Below are positions 44,403 to 55,975 of a stretch of DNA of 64,000 bases, one piece after another. The stretch lies in the NCBI GenBank assembly GCA_947683625.1, contig CANTUR010000818.1:186001-250000 (forward strand). The letters run 5' to 3'. Within the stretch, counting starts at the first letter, position 1. The number at the start of each line of letters is the position of its first letter. The stretch comes from Mallotus nudiflorus (Eukaryota > Streptophyta > Magnoliopsida > Malpighiales > Euphorbiaceae). A program made the position numbers and the translations under genes. The notes under the pieces are model-generated. The model ran no database searches. It had not been told where the DNA came from and saw only the letters and a list, made by a program, of their open reading frames with translations.

Positions 44403-44859
44403 GTTCAAAATAAATAGATGTTAAAAATGAACACTTGGCATCCATGCTTTAACATTAGTAGCCACATCATATTTTAAGAGGGAAGTTAAGTGTCATTGTA
44501 AAACTTCTCACATTAAATGACACCAACTATCTCTATCTAAGCAATCCAAATCCCATCAATTCCCCTAATTCTAACCCAAAGCTCGATCAAAATTACAATC
44601 ACAACCTGAGAATGAAAAGCTCATATTGAAGGAAGTCAAGGGTGATCGCATTGTGTTAAGAAGAACCATTGTTGCACCCTTTAGGTACATGATTGTGTAG
44701 TTAATAAGAATCATGTTTTGATTTTTCTATGTTTGAAAGAATATGCATGTGTTACTGTCAAAAGCAGAAAACAACCGTGTTAATTGTTAGTGATTAAAAA
44801 GGGTTTGAAGAAGTACTTGTTACATTACATGCATATCTGATTCTAAAGATGGAAAAAAA

Positions 44860-47128
44860 ATCTTGGTTTAAGTGTGAAGACACTTATAGATGAGCATAAA
44901 TATTTCAGGCACTTCACACTTCTAAGTGCCACAGCTAAGTTTTTAGCAAGACATTTTAGGAAAAAAACTTATAACAATCCTACATTTAAAGTTTAAGAAA
45001 TGCAAGCTGAGGCTGAGGAGATTTTGAAGATAAGTGTCAGTTTTTCCAAATGTAAAAGAGTGAAAAGAATGGTAATTTAAGAAATGGATGAAAGCTACAA
45101 AGTTAAGTTTTAATAGCTATAAGCTTATGCTATAGCTTTAAAAAGAAGTAATCCTGGTTCAAAGGCTAAAATAAAGTTATGCAAGGAATCTTTAAAGTAA
45201 GGTAAGAGAGTGTTAGAAGAATGTTTATATGTTTTGATGCATGTAAAAGAGGGTATAAAGTAGGTTATAAAAGACTAATAGGTCTATATGGTTCTTTTTT
45301 TAAAGGTGTTTATAAGGGGCAGTTGTTGAGTGGAGTAAGATTAGATGTTGATGACCAAATGGTCCCCATTGCATGGGTAGTGGTTGACAAGGAGAACAAG
45401 GCCAATTCTAGATGGTTTTTATATTAGCTTGTTCAATAACTTGAACTTAGAGATGGCTCAGAAATGACCTTCATTTTAGACATGCAAAAGCTTAAAAAAA
45501 ATTAAGTTATTTGTTCATTTATTTGCAATTTTTGTTATGCTATTAAACTACTTAAATGCCTTATTATTTGTAAGGATTAATCAATGCTGTAAGAAATATA
45601 CTCCCTCAAGCTGAGCATAGATGGTGTGCAAGGAATATTTATCAAGATTAGAGTAAAAAATGGTTTGGTGATGAACTTAAAAAGAATTTTTTTTATTTGT
45701 GCTTAGAGTACATTGGAGGAGGAGTTTAAAGAGAATTTAGAAAAGCTTGGTGAAGTGAGTGTGAAGGCAGTAGAAGATTTGTTAAGATATCTACCCCATA
45801 ATTGGTATGGAGCTTATTTTAGCTCTAGGTGAAAGTTTATTAAGGTTGATAATAACTTCAGTGAGTCATTTGACGTTTGATTCTTTCAGCTAGGTTTAAA
45901 CCAATAATCAGTATGCTTGAAGATATAAGGTTTCCAATAATGAATAGAATCAAAGAGAATAAAAAGGTAGCAGATAGGTGGTTTAATGAATTGAGTCTAA
46001 CTTTCATGAATGTGTTTCAAGATAATAAGGAGAGGTATGTGTCTTGTAAGGTGGTTTTCAATGGTGTTTCTAAGTATAAGAGAGGGGAAGGAGATAAAAA
46101 AACACACTGCCATCTTGGATCAGTAACAATGCACTTATAGGGCATAGGAATTTTCAGAAATCCCATGCTCTCATTCCATTTGTTCACTCTATCATTCTAA
46201 GATAGACCTTGTGAATATGTTATCAATGTGGTACTATAAGTCAAGGTACATGGCCACATATCAACTCCTTTTGCTACCATTCCCTGGTTTAAAGTTCATG
46301 AAATTTGCAAACTATGAAGCAATCAAACCTCTACCTTTGCCCAAATTACCAGGTAGACTTAAACTTAAGAGAACCAGGGCCTTAAATGAAAGTTAAGGTA
46401 ATTGACAACAATAAGGACATCTATTAAGTAAGGGACAAACTCAGCTTTATTGACTATGCAGTAAACAAGGACACAATAGAAAAACATGTCTAAATAAGGC
46501 AAATTAGGTAAAATTTTAGTTTATATTTGACACTTTTTATATTGTAGGCAACAACTGGTCCTTCTACGTATGAAAATTCACTTATGACTACACAAGGGCC
46601 TACTACAACACCTCAAACATAATAAGTATAGTCTAAGTCATATACTACCATAAGCAAAAGTAAAGCTAAGATTATAGCTAGGAGTGCAAATAAGACAAGG
46701 AGTGGACATGGTCTTTATATTAATGAGAATATTAGAGGAACAATATTCAATATGAGTTTATGTTAGTATGTTGTTTGTGTATCTCATGCATTTTGTGAGA
46801 TGGTGCAATGTGGGTTGAACCATGGGATGATGTTTTTTTTATTTGGTTTTATTTGTCATAGCCTGGATAGCAAACTGAGCATGTAATATCTCTACATGTG
46901 AACATTAGTGAACCAATATTTCCTTCAATTAGTGATCCACAAACAAGGTTCTCGATTCTAAATGAAAGAGAAATAAGGAGACAAAATGCACTAACTTCTG
47001 GAAATGCTTTAAGAAAAATTCATTTCCATGGTGATGCATCAAAAGTTCACTTTGCTAAGGATCTTCCTTTCAAGCCACTAGGATTACAGTGGCAAGCAGT
47101 TCATGCAGTCATAACTAGATATCTTTAA
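44860..47128 (+). pseudogene. MULE transposase (mudrA-like) remnant
   Basis: Readable pieces in order: MuDR N-terminal block (about 44872-45190; TLIDEHKYFRHFTLLSATAK, NNPTFKV, ALKRSNPGSKA); catalytic core (45221-45427; FICFDACKRGYK, KGQLLSGV, PIAWVVVDKENK); AEHRWCARNIY (about 45610-45645); post-core (45877-46130; SARFKPIISMLEDIR); SWIM-type IPCSHSIC (about 46163-46186) with WYYKSRYMATY; CCHC-like LCSKQGHNRKTC (46454-46489); and a last segment (46898-47128; RQNALTSGNALRKIHFHGDA). The first catalytic Asp, normally in I-G-L-D-G, is Tyr (IGLYGSF). Several stops and frameshifts; introns probably separate some pieces. Confidence 0.88.
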
Positions 47129-47695
47129 AAAGAATTTTTAAAATTAGTTACAGAGTAAAAAAGCAAAGTCAACTACAATTTAATTCAGTTGATATATGAT
47201 TATGTTTTTTTACTGGTTATTAACTGTTGTTTTGGTATGTGAAGACACTAGTTTAGCATTTTGGTTATATTTCGGAACCTGTGACAGTATATAAGCTAGC
47301 AATTACAAGTTAAACTTTTCATTTCATAGGAATAATAGCAAAAACACTAGTTGTTCTTAATATTTTGGCATTAATGGTGTACACATGACAATATTCTCAT
47401 TCTATATTAGTGTATTTTATAGTTTATTTATAATTTCATTGTACATATCTGAGAATTTTTTGACTAAACAGGATAGTATACTCATTTTTGCACATCAGTT
47501 ACACATTTAGTTGTAAATGAAATCATAACCTTAACCATTTTAACACATTAATTTATTTTCATAATAGGAACTCTTAACATTAATCCACTACTTTTCCATA
47601 AAACTGAAATACACTAAAATAAAATATAGACATTAAACATAAACCATGAAATCATAATAACACAATAAGCAACACCAATCTTCTTTTTTAAACTC
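47129..47695. other. Region between the two convergent MULE genes
   Basis: AT-rich and non-coding. It should contain the 3' ends of both genes. Confidence 0.6.
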
Positions 47696-48115
47696 TTAGA
47701 CTTTAAAATTTTTTACTTCTTTAATTTTTTTTAGCTTAGTCCATAGCTTTGTAATTTTTGTATCAAAATCTTTTAATTCTTGCACACCATTTCTCAAATG
47801 TCCTCCCTTCAATTTGAGTCTTTGATTTTCCTCTAAAAGCATATTCTTCTCTCATTTCAAATCATTAAGTAAATCTCGCATTCTATAATCTTATGGCTCA
47901 TTATGCCACTAGAAGCACCCATAGCTCTCATTCTTAAAATTTGGGCAAGCATAAAATCTACGCCCTAGATTTTTATTAATCCATGGAATCCACTTGGGCC
48001 CTTTTACTCAATAGCCCCTAAATTGACAATTGCAGAACTTTGGAGGTCCTTAATAATTCAACTCCATGTTAACTCGCCTATAAGATTTTGCTGTTGAAGT
48101 TGTTAATGATGCCAT
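47696..48115 (-). pseudogene. GRF-type zinc-finger coiled-coil protein remnant, carried by the Mutator-like element
   Basis: One continuous frame of 139 codons on the minus strand from ATG (48115-48113) to TAA (47698-47696), without frameshifts but with five internal stops. It has a Ser/Thr-rich start, then a GRF zinc finger: FCNCQ (C-x-C), KNLGRRFYACP and GCF*W. A Lys/Glu/Leu-rich coiled-coil-like tail follows (EKNMLLEENQRLKLK, ELKDFDTKITKLWTKLKKIK). Gene architecture resembles the small plant proteins annotated as At4g04775-like. Stops fall mainly where Gln, Arg or Trp would fit. It reads inward from the right TIR, about 350 bp from the element end. GRF fingers bind single-stranded nucleic acid in other proteins; a role in transposition is inference. 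Confidence 0.8.
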
Positions 48116-48334
48116 GCTATAAAAACTTGATATTTTTTATGGTTTCAGTGGTTTTATTTTTAAGGCGGATTTGCCTTTGTTAAGAACAAGAAGAAGAAGT
48201 AGAATGAGAAAAAGAAGAAAAAATAGAATATGCCTGAGGAAGAAGAAAATATTTAATGGTTGGCCATTAGCTTTTGAGTTTTATGGGACCTAAGTTGCCA
48301 TGTCATTGCCAAATTAACAAAGAGTTAATGTCTT

Positions 48335-48468
48335 CTACTGCCAATGTTAAGAGAAGGGCTTGAAATGCCTATTTTATTAAAAACCATGTGTATTTGAGCC
48401 CAAAAAAAATGAAGAGGGCTTATAAGAGCTTTGGCCAAAACATTGGGGGCAAAAAAGCGCCTTTTCCC
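48335..48468. repeat. Right TIR of the Mutator-like element
   Basis: Inverted, diverged copy of 44280-44402. It would supply the promoter for the convergent GRF gene. Confidence 0.9.
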
Positions 48469-48478
48469 TTATATAAAA

Positions 48479-49508
48479 CCTGATTTTGTGATCAATCAAC
48501 CTGCATTTGCTGTTCTTATTTTAATGTGTTTAAATTATGAAAACTAATAGCCATTGTTGTTCTTAATTAGTTATAACTTCAAATTCATTAATTGTAACAT
48601 AGAAGTTCATTTGTTATTGATTGGAGGTTCATCATAATTTTAATATATTATTTGTCATATTTATTTTTTTTAGTTTTTTTTATCTTATGAATCTACATAT
48701 TTTATCTTATGAATTTATATTATTTAAGTAATGAATGTACATTATTTAACTAAAATAAAAATATAAGTAAACTCTATTTATTATATTTAAAAAATAAAAA
48801 ATTAAATAATTTTTAATGAATAAATATTTTATTTTGACTAAATTCATGAATAAAAAATTAAATTCAACCACTATAATTAATAAAATAAAAAGAAAACATA
48901 ATTTTTTTGATAAATAAAAAATACTTTTTAATTTTTTAATAGGATTAAAAGGAAAATATTAATGAAACTGTAGGTGAAGATCAATGTACCTGTTAGTTTT
49001 AAAGGTCAATGAACATGTAGATAAATGTCAATGAATGTGTATTATTTAAGTGATGAACCTACATGTTTTATCTTATGAACATATATTATTTAAGTAATAA
49101 ACTTACATTATTTAACTAAAATAAAAATACAAGTAAAACTCTATTTATCATAATTAAAAAATTAAAAATAAAATAATTTTCATTTCATATATATATACAC
49201 AACTATTGCTCCTCTTTAATACAACAATTCGTATATGCTTCTTGTGCTTTCTTATATGCATTCCAAGCATATTTCTTTTTGTACTTGGCATTTAGGCTAG
49301 TGGGAAGCTTAACAATTTTAGATCAATTACTTCAGAAATGGAATATTAAAATGTAAAACTATAAGAATATAATATGTAAATACTTAAATGTCACAAAAAA
49401 TTCACATTTAATTTTGTCATAAATTAAAATTATAGTAATCGAAATTGTATTTTTTTCTTTAAATCCTTGAAGTGGAATATTTAGTTAATAAGCACTGAAT
49501 GTTGATTG
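48479..49508. other. AT-rich stretch with a dispersed direct repeat
   Basis: A segment of about 135 bp (48690-48830) with TATCTTATGAA...ACATTATTTAACTAAAATAAA recurs at 49048-49180. On the minus strand at 49205-49320 a short Lys/Tyr/Ala-rich frame ending at a TAG reads through; it was not recognised. Confidence 0.6.
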
Positions 49509-49664
49509 TGTAAAAGCTCAGTACTTGATCATGTATTTGGACCATACTTTAATCATTCAAATATGATAGAGTTCTACTTTTACTAAGACTGTACAAGTTG
49601 TTTGAATTATAAGATAATGATAAGTTAGCCGGTGGACTACATTGTCTTGGTAAGGTTGTTAACA
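49509..49664 (-). repeat. Copia-2 3' LTR
   Basis: Minus-strand TGTTAACAACC... shares with the right LTR AATATGATAGAG, CTACTTTTACTAAGACT and AAGATAATGATAAGTTA. Length 156 bp against 180 bp. Confidence 0.8.
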
Positions 49665-51200
49665 CCCCCTTCAAGCTAATGGATGTGAAAAAGTTAACCA
49701 AACCTCGGAGACAAAGCTTGAAACTGTCTAATACATAATGGATTAGTGAATATGTCACCAATTTGATTTTTGTTAGGGACCTTGATAGCACCATATGTAA
49801 CTTGTTCACACACGAAGTGATAACTAAATTTAATGTGTTTGGTTCAAGCATGAAATATTGAATTAGAGGATATAAATATAGCTCTAATGTTGTCATATCA
49901 TAGAGTCGCAAGTGTAGCAGAAATAATGAACATTTCAACAAGTAAAGATTTGATCCAAAGTAACTATGAAGTGGAATTTTTAGGAGCTTTATATTTGCTC
50001 TCAGAAGAAAACCAAGTAATCATAGGTTATTTCTTGACATTCTAGGAAATGAGATTAGTGCCTAGATAAATTGCATAACCACTTATTAAGCATTGATAAT
50101 TCAGACAACCATCCTAGTCACTATCTAAAAAACACTACAATTGACAAGGTGAGAGTTAATTGAAAAATAGTGAATGGTGAACAATGTGTTTAATGTAATG
50201 CAACAAGTGTTTAACTGTCTGTCAATGCAAATCTATGGGTGCATGCATAAATTAACACAATTTATTAACAAACAAAGTAATGTTCAATCTAGTCAATAAA
50301 GTATATTAGAGAGCAGGAATAACCTTTCTTTATAGTTGAGGATTTGAATATAGTGAACTAGCATTTTTCTAAAGAGTAGGTGAAGTTACCATTAGTGTAA
50401 AACAACCTTTCGCTTATTATAAGATAGGTTCATGTATGAGATCCACTAGGGATTGGCATTAATTAAGAAGAATTCCATCTTTGCTAGAAGTAACCTGAAT
50501 CCTAAAAAAGAATGATAAATCACCTATATCTTTTATTGGAAATTTAGTCTTCAAGGATTAAAGGATTTTTGTGATCAATGAAAAAGAAGAGCTAATGATG
50601 ATTATATCTTGAACATAGCAAACAAAATAACCAATGCATTATCTTGACGACAAATGAACAATGATGAATTTGCCTTAGCACCATGAAAACCAAGACTAAC
50701 CAGAAAATTACTAGGATGGTTGAACCACACTCGAGGGGCTTGCTTTAAGCCATAAAGAGATCTCTTGAGCAAATAGACATACTCAGGATGAGCATTATAA
50801 ACAAAGCCTTAATGCTGCTCTATATAAACATGCTCATTTAAAAATCCATATAAGAAAGCGTTTGAGACATCAATTTGTTTAAGTGGCCAATGATATATAG
50901 AGGCAAGTGAAATGATTTACGAATAGTGGTAGCTTTAATAACTAAACTAAAGGTCTCAGAGAAGTTAATGCCATATTATTGATGATATTGCTTGGCAACC
51001 GTTGATCCTTAAATCTAGCAATTGAATTATTAGGATGTCTTTTAATATGGTATACCTATTTATTATCAATTACATTATAACCAGATGGTCCTGGAACAAG
51101 TCCTTAAGTATTTTTTTTATAGTAGTGCATCAAATTTGACTTGCATAACTTGATGCCACTCCTGATATTTGATAGCTTGAGTGAAAGAAGTTGCTCAATT
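49665..51200 (-). pseudogene. Copia-2 RT and RNase H remnant
   Basis: Readable blocks on the minus strand: QAIKYQEWHQVMQVKFDALL (about 51125-51190), DVSNAFLYGFLNEHVYIEQH (about 50810-50870), LKRSLYGLKQAPRVW (about 50720-50765), catalytic turn YVQD in place of Y-V-D-D (about 50610-50620), SGYAIYLGTNLIS (about 50030-50070) and the RNase H end (about 49700-49900; TKHIKFSYHFVCEQV). Many stops and frameshifts. Confidence 0.8.
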
Positions 51201-51599
51201 TAGAGAGAAGTAAATAATTAGAGAAGGAATATAAAGAAGACCATGAGGTTTTTTCATGGTAGTTTATTAGAGTTGTATTTGATGAGTTCAAACAATGGTG
51301 GAGAAATAGGATGGAGATTATAGTTATTGAGATCAACAGCTAAATTTAAACTTAGATACTATAGAGTTTTTGGATGAGTATGATAAAAAGGTTAAGGGAG
51401 ATAAGGATAGTGAGGAGGTATGAATTCGCATAGAAGGTTGAGATAAGGTGGAGTGTGAGTTACAATAGAATTAGTAGAAGAAAGAAGAGGAGATAAGGAT
51501 GAGGTTGAAACTATACCTGAAGGCATAGAATGAGCATGGAGTGAAGTAAGCCCTAGTAAGGATATTAAAGTAGATGATAAAGGTGAAGGAGATAAAGAA

Positions 51600-52228
51600 G
51601 GTGGCTTAAAAATAATATTAGCTTGTGTAAGTTCTTAACGAATTTTAAATAGAATCTACTGAGCCATTAAACTGAAGGAGACATTTCTAAATATTATTGT
51701 ATTGAATTCTGAAGGAGAAAGAAGCCTACCTACAGCTAAAAGTGCATCAATAAAAGATTTGGCTTTTGTAAGATATTTAGTGATAGGAAGATCATTTTAT
51801 TTCAATTCTTATAATTCAATATGCAGTTGAAGCTGTCAATTTTGAAATGCAACTCCAAATGTGGTAGTAAGAGTTTGTCAAGTAAGATATAAAGAAGTAA
51901 CATTGGTAACATAAGAAAAAATTTCCTTTTAGATGGAAGATGGAATCCATGATAACATTCAATCTTTTTTAAAGTAAGCTTGAAATGCAAGATTTGGAAT
52001 TGAGGAAGGAGGAGTTTCATTATTCATAATAATGATTGGAGGTGTAGGGAAAGTGTCATTAATAAAGCCAATTAATTTTTGAGAATTAAGAAGATGTAAA
52101 AGTTGGGTTTTCCAAACCAAGTAATTTTGAGAATTTAGCTTAATTGAGAAGTTTAGTTGAGCATATATGGATGAAGGTGTGGTGGAAGATGAAGTAGGAA
52201 TTAATTAGGTATTGTTATTAGAAGACAT
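51600..52228 (-). pseudogene. Copia-2 gag remnant
   Basis: ATG at 52228-52226 shortly after the primer site. The frame contains FSIKLNSQNYLVWKTQLL, IGFINDTFPTPP and ELK-NDLPITKYLTKAKSFIDAL, the usual blocks of the copia gag (UBN2) family. Several stops. It is followed by a Pro/Ser-rich linker (51400-51560). Confidence 0.8.
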
Positions 52229-52243
52229 AGTGCTCTAATAGCA

Positions 52244-52423
52244 TATAAAAATTTAATACTTGATGAGGTATTTCGATCGTCCTTTAATAAAAAAAATTGC
52301 AAAATATATAAAGGTACAAATATGATAGAGATCTACTTTTACTAAGACTATACAAGTTTTTTAAATTAGAAGATAATGATAAGTTAACTGGTGGACTACA
52401 TTGACTTAATAAGGTTTTTAATG
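52244..52423 (-). repeat. Copia-2 5' LTR
   Basis: Paired with 49509-49664, adjacent to the primer site at 52243. Confidence 0.8.
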
Positions 52424-52428
52424 TATTG

Positions 52429-52651
52429 GATTAATACTTTGCATTAAACAAAATGTACTTTGAGAATATAATTTTAAATGCATTAGACCATATGGTAGGG
52501 GTGACTTTAAGATCATCTTGGAAGTGATATAGTTTCAGTTGACATGTAAGTTGGTTGAGGATAACCTCCATTCATGTATAAATAAATAAAAAAAAGAAAA
52601 TGTATCTTGTGTGCACAAATTTACTACTAAGCTATTGAAATTTCCACATGG
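52429..52651. other. Short unassigned stretch
   Basis: AT-rich, nothing recognised. Confidence 0.5.
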
Positions 52652-52863
52652 AATAATTTAGGAAAAACACATTATTAAAAATTTGAACTTTTCAAATTTA
52701 TTCTATTAAGCCTTATATTTCAATTTTGTATTATGAAGCCCTTTAACTAGTAGTTTTATTATGATTGAGGACTATTTTAACGTTCATAATAAAATAATAA
52801 TTGAAAATTAATGGTTTTACAAAAAATAATAAAATAATGAATTTATAAAACTTTAAAAAAATT

Positions 52864-52983
52864 GAAAAAAAATTTATTGTCACCATCATCGTTCTAAAAA
52901 TTTCAAACACTGCTCAAATATTTTTTCCAATTTGAACAGTGTTTAAAATGTTTGAAATGATGATGGTGACAATATATTTTTTA
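52864..52983. repeat. Inverted repeat forming a 45-bp hairpin
   Basis: TTGTCACCATCATCGTTCTA... pairs with ...TGAAATGATGATGGTGACAA around a loop of about 10 bases; only a few mismatches. It lies inside the 52661-58016 element and could give hairpin RNA. Confidence 0.75.
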
Positions 52984-53229
52984 AGTGACCATGTCTCTCT
53001 CGAGTGACTATGAGGCACACTCACGAGCTAAAAGATTAAGAAGCCTTTGTTTGTATCAATAATCTGTGTCCCTTATAATCCACCCTTATGACCGTGCAAG
53101 GCATATAAGATGTCTTTGGTATACTCATACGCTACGATCACAATTATGACTTGATCATGAGCCATGCTCATTTTGGGACATAATGGCTATTTCATATCCA
53201 TTGGCTACTTTTTCTTATCCTCATGATCG

Positions 53230-53893
53230 TGACTATACCCTTATGATTATGAGCATATTCTTGTCTATAAAAATATGAAAACACATTAAATGAATCTTGT
53301 AAAGGTTGAAGATAAATTAATTACTTCTCAACAGTTAGAAATTAAGTTGTAACTATAAATATAAACCTAAAAATTTCATTTGCTTGTTAGATGTATTAAT
53401 TGGGCATTTAATTTCCTCTTAGCATTTAAGAAGCTTATAAAGTCTCATTGCATTTTCATATTATTGAGTGTGGTTATGTGTTAGAGTTAGGTCTCTTATT
53501 CATCTCCTTTTTAGGTTAGAAAAAGGGAATTATGGATATATTCTTATTGTATGGTTAAAGTGTGGCCAATTGAAAACACTTGAAAATTATTTTTAAGAGT
53601 GACCAAAGAAAACTCTTATTATAAGGTTTTAATTAAGCATTAAAACTCATTTGTATAATATAAAATCTTATTGTAAGGTTTTAATTAAGCATTAAAACTC
53701 ATTTGTATAATATAAGTGAATGGTTGAAAATCCTGGCTTGGAAGAAGTTAAGTGGAGATGTAGATTTGATTAAGAAAAAAAACTCATTAAACACTTATAT
53801 TGAGTTCTGTTAATCTTGTAATCTCTTCCTTCATTTGCTTTTTAATTTGCCTTAAATTTTTCAAGCCATGTTACCCCCTATAAGGCACTTACA
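53230..53893 (+). repeat. Copia-3 5' LTR (supported part)
   Basis: Contains the segment AACACATTAAATGAA...CTTGTAAAGGTTGAAGA shared with 57063-57135, a TATA-like TATAAATATAAACC (about 53355), and ends directly before the primer site. A 50-bp stretch AAGGTTTTAATTAAGCATTA is repeated in tandem at about 53620-53715. Confidence 0.65.
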
Positions 53894-53895
53894 AT

Positions 53896-53907
53896 TGGTA
53901 TCAAAGC
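53896..53907 (+). other. Copia-3 primer-binding site
   Basis: TGGTATCAAAGC two bases after the LTR end; initiator tRNA-Met type. Confidence 0.8.
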
Positions 53908-53944
53908 TTAACTACTTGGTACTTAATTGTAAGAAGATTAGATT

Positions 53945-54897
53945 ATGGGGAGTGGATCTTTAAACTTCTCTTCTCCAAAACTTTCTTTAATGGTAGTGAC
54001 TATCCTCATTGGAAGTTCAAAATTGAGTTATATTTGGATAGTGATCCAATTAGGCAATGGGATGTTCTATTAAAAAATCAAGAACCCCTAAGAGGCACAA
54101 TTGATGGTATTAAAGTTCCTCTCATAAGGCATCAATAGTCAAATGATCAAAAAGAAGAAAACCATAAGAACGAGAAGGCCATGACTATCTTACTTGCCTT
54201 AATTTCAAGAGAAGGAGGAGGAAAGGCTCAAAATTTTCAATTCATAAAAGAAATTTAGGAGACTCTTGAAACTATTATAAAGTAAATATTCAAGTTAAAA
54301 GCAAGAAGGTTCAACTCCATGTCAATAAGTAAAAACTCTTTAAGATACAACCTTAAGAGTTAATAGTGAAAATGACCAATTGCCTCAATGCTCTTCTCAA
54401 TACTCCCAAAAAACTTAAAAAACATTACTTTAAAGAAGAAGTGAACACTAAGATTCTAAGAATCCTGTCTAAGAAGGATTAGGAATCTAGAGTCACTTAT
54501 ATTAAAGAAGCTTATGACCTATCAAAATTCTTTACTGACTCCTCATAGGGAAGTTTTTTATTCGTGAGCTCACATTAAAGCAAAGAGAATATGAGAAAAA
54601 TGAAAAAGAAAAAAGAAGAAGGGAATTACTGTAAAAGCTATTAAAAAATGTAGTGATAATGAGAGTTTTATTTACTTTAGTGAGGAGGAGGATGAAATAG
54701 CTATGATTACTAGAGGCTTTAAGGAATTCTTGAAAAGAAAAAGCTTCTTAAAGCAAAGAGATAACAAAAAATTGGAAAGCAAGAAGGTAACTTGCTATGA
54801 GTGTAAGAAACAGGGACACATTAAAAGTGAGTGCCTAAAGTTAAAGTTCAAGAGCAAAAGAGTAAAGGATAAGAAGAAGGCATTCAAAGCTTCATGA
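53945..54897 (+). pseudogene. Copia-3 gag with zinc knuckle
   Basis: ATG at 53945. Blocks FNGSDYPHWKFKIELYLDS and NEKAMTILLALIS mark the copia gag family. Later come LKKHYFKEEVNTKILRILSKKD and the CCHC knuckle CYECKKQGHIKSEC (54793-54834) followed by a Lys-rich tail. Stops and frameshifts in the first half; the last 65 codons are open. Confidence 0.8.
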
Positions 54898-55975
54898 GAT
54901 GACTCGTTTGATTCAAAAAATGAAAAGGAGAAACAAGAAGTGGCTAATATTTACTTTATGGCACTTTAGGACAACAATGATGTACCCTATACTTCTTACT
55001 CTTCTTGTGATGATTATGATAGTAATGGTGATGATGATGATGATGATGATAGCTATATTATGAGTAAACTCATGCTTAAGTGTAAGAGCTTCTTTTTTAA
55101 GAACAACCTATACAAGCATAAGTTCTCATAATTATCCAAAGAATTTAAAATTTTGAAAAATGATTTCTCAAAAATTGTTTTATCAATGAGAAACTAGAAA
55201 TTGATTTAAAGAACTCTACTTCTTTAAAAGTGGAACCTAAGAAAGCTAATGATGAGAATCAAAAGCTTTGAACAAGGGTTTTAGATTTAAAGAATTCTAT
55301 TTCCAAATTTAAAAATGGAAAAAGACACTTTATGGTCTTTTTAAATCCCAAAAGTTTTATAGTGACACACATGGACTTAGTTACTTAAATGGAGTCTCCT
55401 TTTCATCATCGTCATATATTAAATATGTTCAAGCTACTCTTCTCTTTCAAATTCTCATTATGATAAGACTCAAACTCCTAAAGCTAAAAAGTCACAATCA
55501 CTAAGAGTCAATGTTAAGTCAACAAAGACTTAACCTTCCATAACTCAAAGGTCTAATGCAAAAGCCAAAAGACCTTAACTTAAGCATGCATACATGTACA
55601 CTAGAAACAACACTTCAAAGCTTGCTTCATAATCATTTCATATATAATCTTATGATTATATGTTTTACATGCACCCTAGAGTATATAACCAACCTAGAGG
55701 TATCCATAAAACTTCCATGTACAGTTTGGAAGGCATGCACTTTACAAGAGAAATGTGCAACATGATAATGTAAAACACCATTATGCACCTAGAAAGAATA
55801 AATTTGCAAATGTTAGATGCTTTTATTGTATGAGCCAATGTCACACTAGCAATGTATGCTTCTATAGAAGGCTATACTTACAAATGTTACCATTAGACTA
55901 CTTTAAAACTAACCAACCTATACCAATGAAGGTTTGGGTTCAAAAAGGTGTTTGAATTTATTTTTGTGTAGGTGT
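54898..55975 (+). pseudogene. Copia-3 region between gag and protease
   Basis: Acidic stretch with an Asp run coded by (GAT)n (about 55007-55050), then Lys/Asn-rich helical sequence. A second CCxC-like piece, VRCFYCMSQCHTSNVCFYRR (about 55815-55880), precedes the protease. This arrangement is typical of copia lineages with long gag-protease spacers. Confidence 0.6.

Larger units (their letters stand above)
44280..48468 (+). mobile_element. Mutator-like element with long TIRs, 4.2 kb
   Basis: Ends GGGAAAAGGTGC and GCGCCTTTTCCC belong to terminal inverted repeats of about 120 bp (44280-44402 and about 48335-48468). Flanks TTGTATAAAA (44270-44279) and TTATATAAAA (48469-48478) are a 10-bp target duplication with one mismatch, in the range of Mutator elements. 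Inside are a plus-strand MULE transposase remnant (left) and a minus-strand GRF zinc-finger gene remnant (right), convergent. Both are mutated, so the element is now inactive unless helped in trans. Confidence 0.92.
49509..52423 (-). mobile_element. Copia-2: Ty1/copia deletion derivative, 2.9 kb
   Basis: LTRs 49509-49664 and 52244-52423, a primer-binding-like GCTCTAATAGCA (52232-52243, minus TGCTATTAGAGC), gag, RT/RNase H and a polypurine tract TTGAAGGGGG (49674-49665). Protease and integrase are missing: gag passes into the Pro/Ser-rich linker that normally precedes RT at about 51560-51640. Flanks GATTG (49504-49508) and TATTG (52424-52428) may be a mutated 5-bp target duplication. Confidence 0.85.

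Noticed and set aside
49205..49320. Short minus frame rich in Lys, Tyr and Ala ending in TAG
   Set aside because: About 35 codons, no start or family recognised; could be a fragment of a gene but not supportable.
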